A stretch of 6,248 bases of DNA from Candidatus Bipolaricaulota bacterium. GTDB lineage: Bacteria > Bipolaricaulota > Bipolaricaulia > Bipolaricaulales > Bipolaricaulaceae. Where the stretch lies: the NCBI GenBank assembly GCA_014360945.1, contig JACIWM010000069.1:1-6248 (forward strand). Direction: 5' to 3'. Below, piece by piece: positions 5,592 to 6,248 of this stretch. The notes beneath the pieces were generated by a model that worked only from the letters and a program-made list of their open reading frames with translations, was not told the origin of the DNA and made no database searches. Both the position numbers and the translations under genes were made by a program. How positions within the stretch are numbered: position 1 is the first letter of the stretch; each line of letters opens with the position of its first letter.

Positions 5592-6248
5592 TTATCCGAC
5601 CACCTGGTTACCCACCATGTTGGGGTTCTTCTTCCACAGGACCTCCGCGAACCCCAGGGCTCCGGCCAACGGGCTGAACCCTGCGGTGTTCTGGAGGTTC
5701 TCGTAGTAGGCGTAGCGGAAGAGCATGTTCACCGTGTAAATGAGGAAGAGGTTCTCCGCGGCGAGGATCTGGTACTCCTTATAGTACTCGTAGGCCTCGT
5801 TGAAATCATAGGTCTTGACACCAAGGTCGAAGAGCTCGTCGATGCGCTTGGCCACCGGGGTCGGATCCTCGCAGTCCGAGTACTTCCAGAAGTGGAGGCC
5901 GCCGCAGGAGCGCTCCACATTGGCCCCGTTATTGGGTTCGGAGGAGCCAGTGAGGCCAAGGAGGCAGGCCTCGTACTGTCCACCGAGGAGCTTGGTGACC
6001 AGCGCGTTGAAGTTGATGGGGTTGAAGTTCACCTTGATCCCGACCTTGGCACAGTCGGCCACGAAGATCTGGCAGGTCTGCTCGCGGATGGTGTTGCCCA
6101 CGTTGGTGTTAAGCTCGAACTCAAAGGTGGTGCCATCGGGGAAGTCGCGCCAACCATCGCCGTTGCGGTCGATGAGGCCGATCTGGTCAAGCAGGCGAGC
6201 CGCAGCCTCCGGATCGTAGTCGTACTTGGGCACATCCGGATAGTAGAA
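5592..6248 (-). CDS. C-terminal part of a canonical family 5 ABC solute-binding protein; N-terminus beyond window edge
   Basis: The frame is open to the right edge. The last 218 residues and the TAA stop (5594-5592) are seen. VPKYDYDPEAAARLLDQIGL (6-25) is the family's hallmark entry to the C-terminal half of lobe II. It is followed by DRNGDGWRD (27-35), an acidic Asp/Asn/Gly loop often found at this place and able in principle to bind Ca2+. VGIKVNFNPINFNALVTKLL (69-88) matches the strand and helix where the partner strand contacts ligand, and SSEPNNG (102-108) is near the ligand region. The end, LFLIYTVNMLFRYAYYENLQ (167-186) to FAEVLWKK (200-207), is the normal family C-terminus. Five Cys (59, 66, 95, 115, 126) are many for a secreted binding protein. 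It would capture a peptide-like ligand and feed the two permeases encoded directly downstream. A GTG at 6233 is in frame but internal, not a start. Confidence 0.93.
   Translation of the reverse strand, partial: FYYPDVPKYDYDPEAAARLLDQIGLIDRNGDGWRDFPDGTTFEFELNTNVGNTIREQTCQIFVADCAKVGIKVNFNPINFNALVTKLLGGQYEACLLGLTGSSEPNNGANVERSCGGLHFWKYSDCEDPTPVAKRIDELFDLGVKTYDFNEAYEYYKEYQILAAENLFLIYTVNMLFRYAYYENLQNTAGFSPLAGALGFAEVLWKKNPNMVGNQVVG

Overview
The window looks like a bacterial chromosome segment of moderate-to-high GC. Bacterial features are strong Shine-Dalgarno (SD) sites, a TTGACA-type promoter and an intrinsic terminator. It is dominated by parts of ABC importers of the peptide/opine/nickel (Dpp/Opp) type. 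The genus cannot be told from the sequence. The style of the family 5 solute-binding proteins (SBPs) and of the permeases recalls deep-branching, often thermophilic bacteria such as Bipolaricaulota or Thermotogota, but this is a weak inference.

Reading the minus strand from the right edge: (i) the C-terminal 218 residues of a canonical family 5 SBP (6248-5592); (ii) a strong intrinsic terminator (5580-5546) that probably sets SBP and permease expression at different levels; (iii) a DppB-like permease (5519-4530) and a DppC-like permease (4537-3425) that overlap by 8 nt (ATGACTGA) and are surely translationally coupled. No ATPase gene (DppD/DppF) follows. Instead the dppC-like gene ends tail to tail, overlapping by 14 bp, with an opposite-strand gene.

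That plus-strand gene (1765-3438) encodes a 557-residue membrane-anchored protein that I read as two degenerate peptidase-MA-like (gluzincin) modules separated by a TPR-like helical stretch. At each place where HExxH is expected the Glu is kept and both zinc-binding His are lost (GELGR and PELTA). The gene has no SD site; a TATACT -10-like hexamer lies 5 nt before its GTG start, which suggests a leaderless mRNA.

Left of it and divergent from it is a two-gene minus-strand unit: a small secreted beta-rich protein of unknown function (1622-1242) and a second family 5 SBP (1187 to the left edge). The unit has a promoter with a perfect TTGACA -35, overlapped by a 7-3-7 inverted repeat that may be an operator. 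The second SBP is unusual. Its mature N-terminus starts in the middle of the normal family 5 fold, and a motif like the normal start of the mature protein (GGTLR...DPWNP) appears only near residue 370, just before the window ends. It looks like a circular permutation or a fused tandem SBP.

Overall, the right half is an importer module (binding protein plus two channel subunits) for a short peptide or similar oligomer, with its ATPases encoded elsewhere. The left half is a separately controlled secreted protein and SBP unit, and the putative pseudo-protease gene sits between them.
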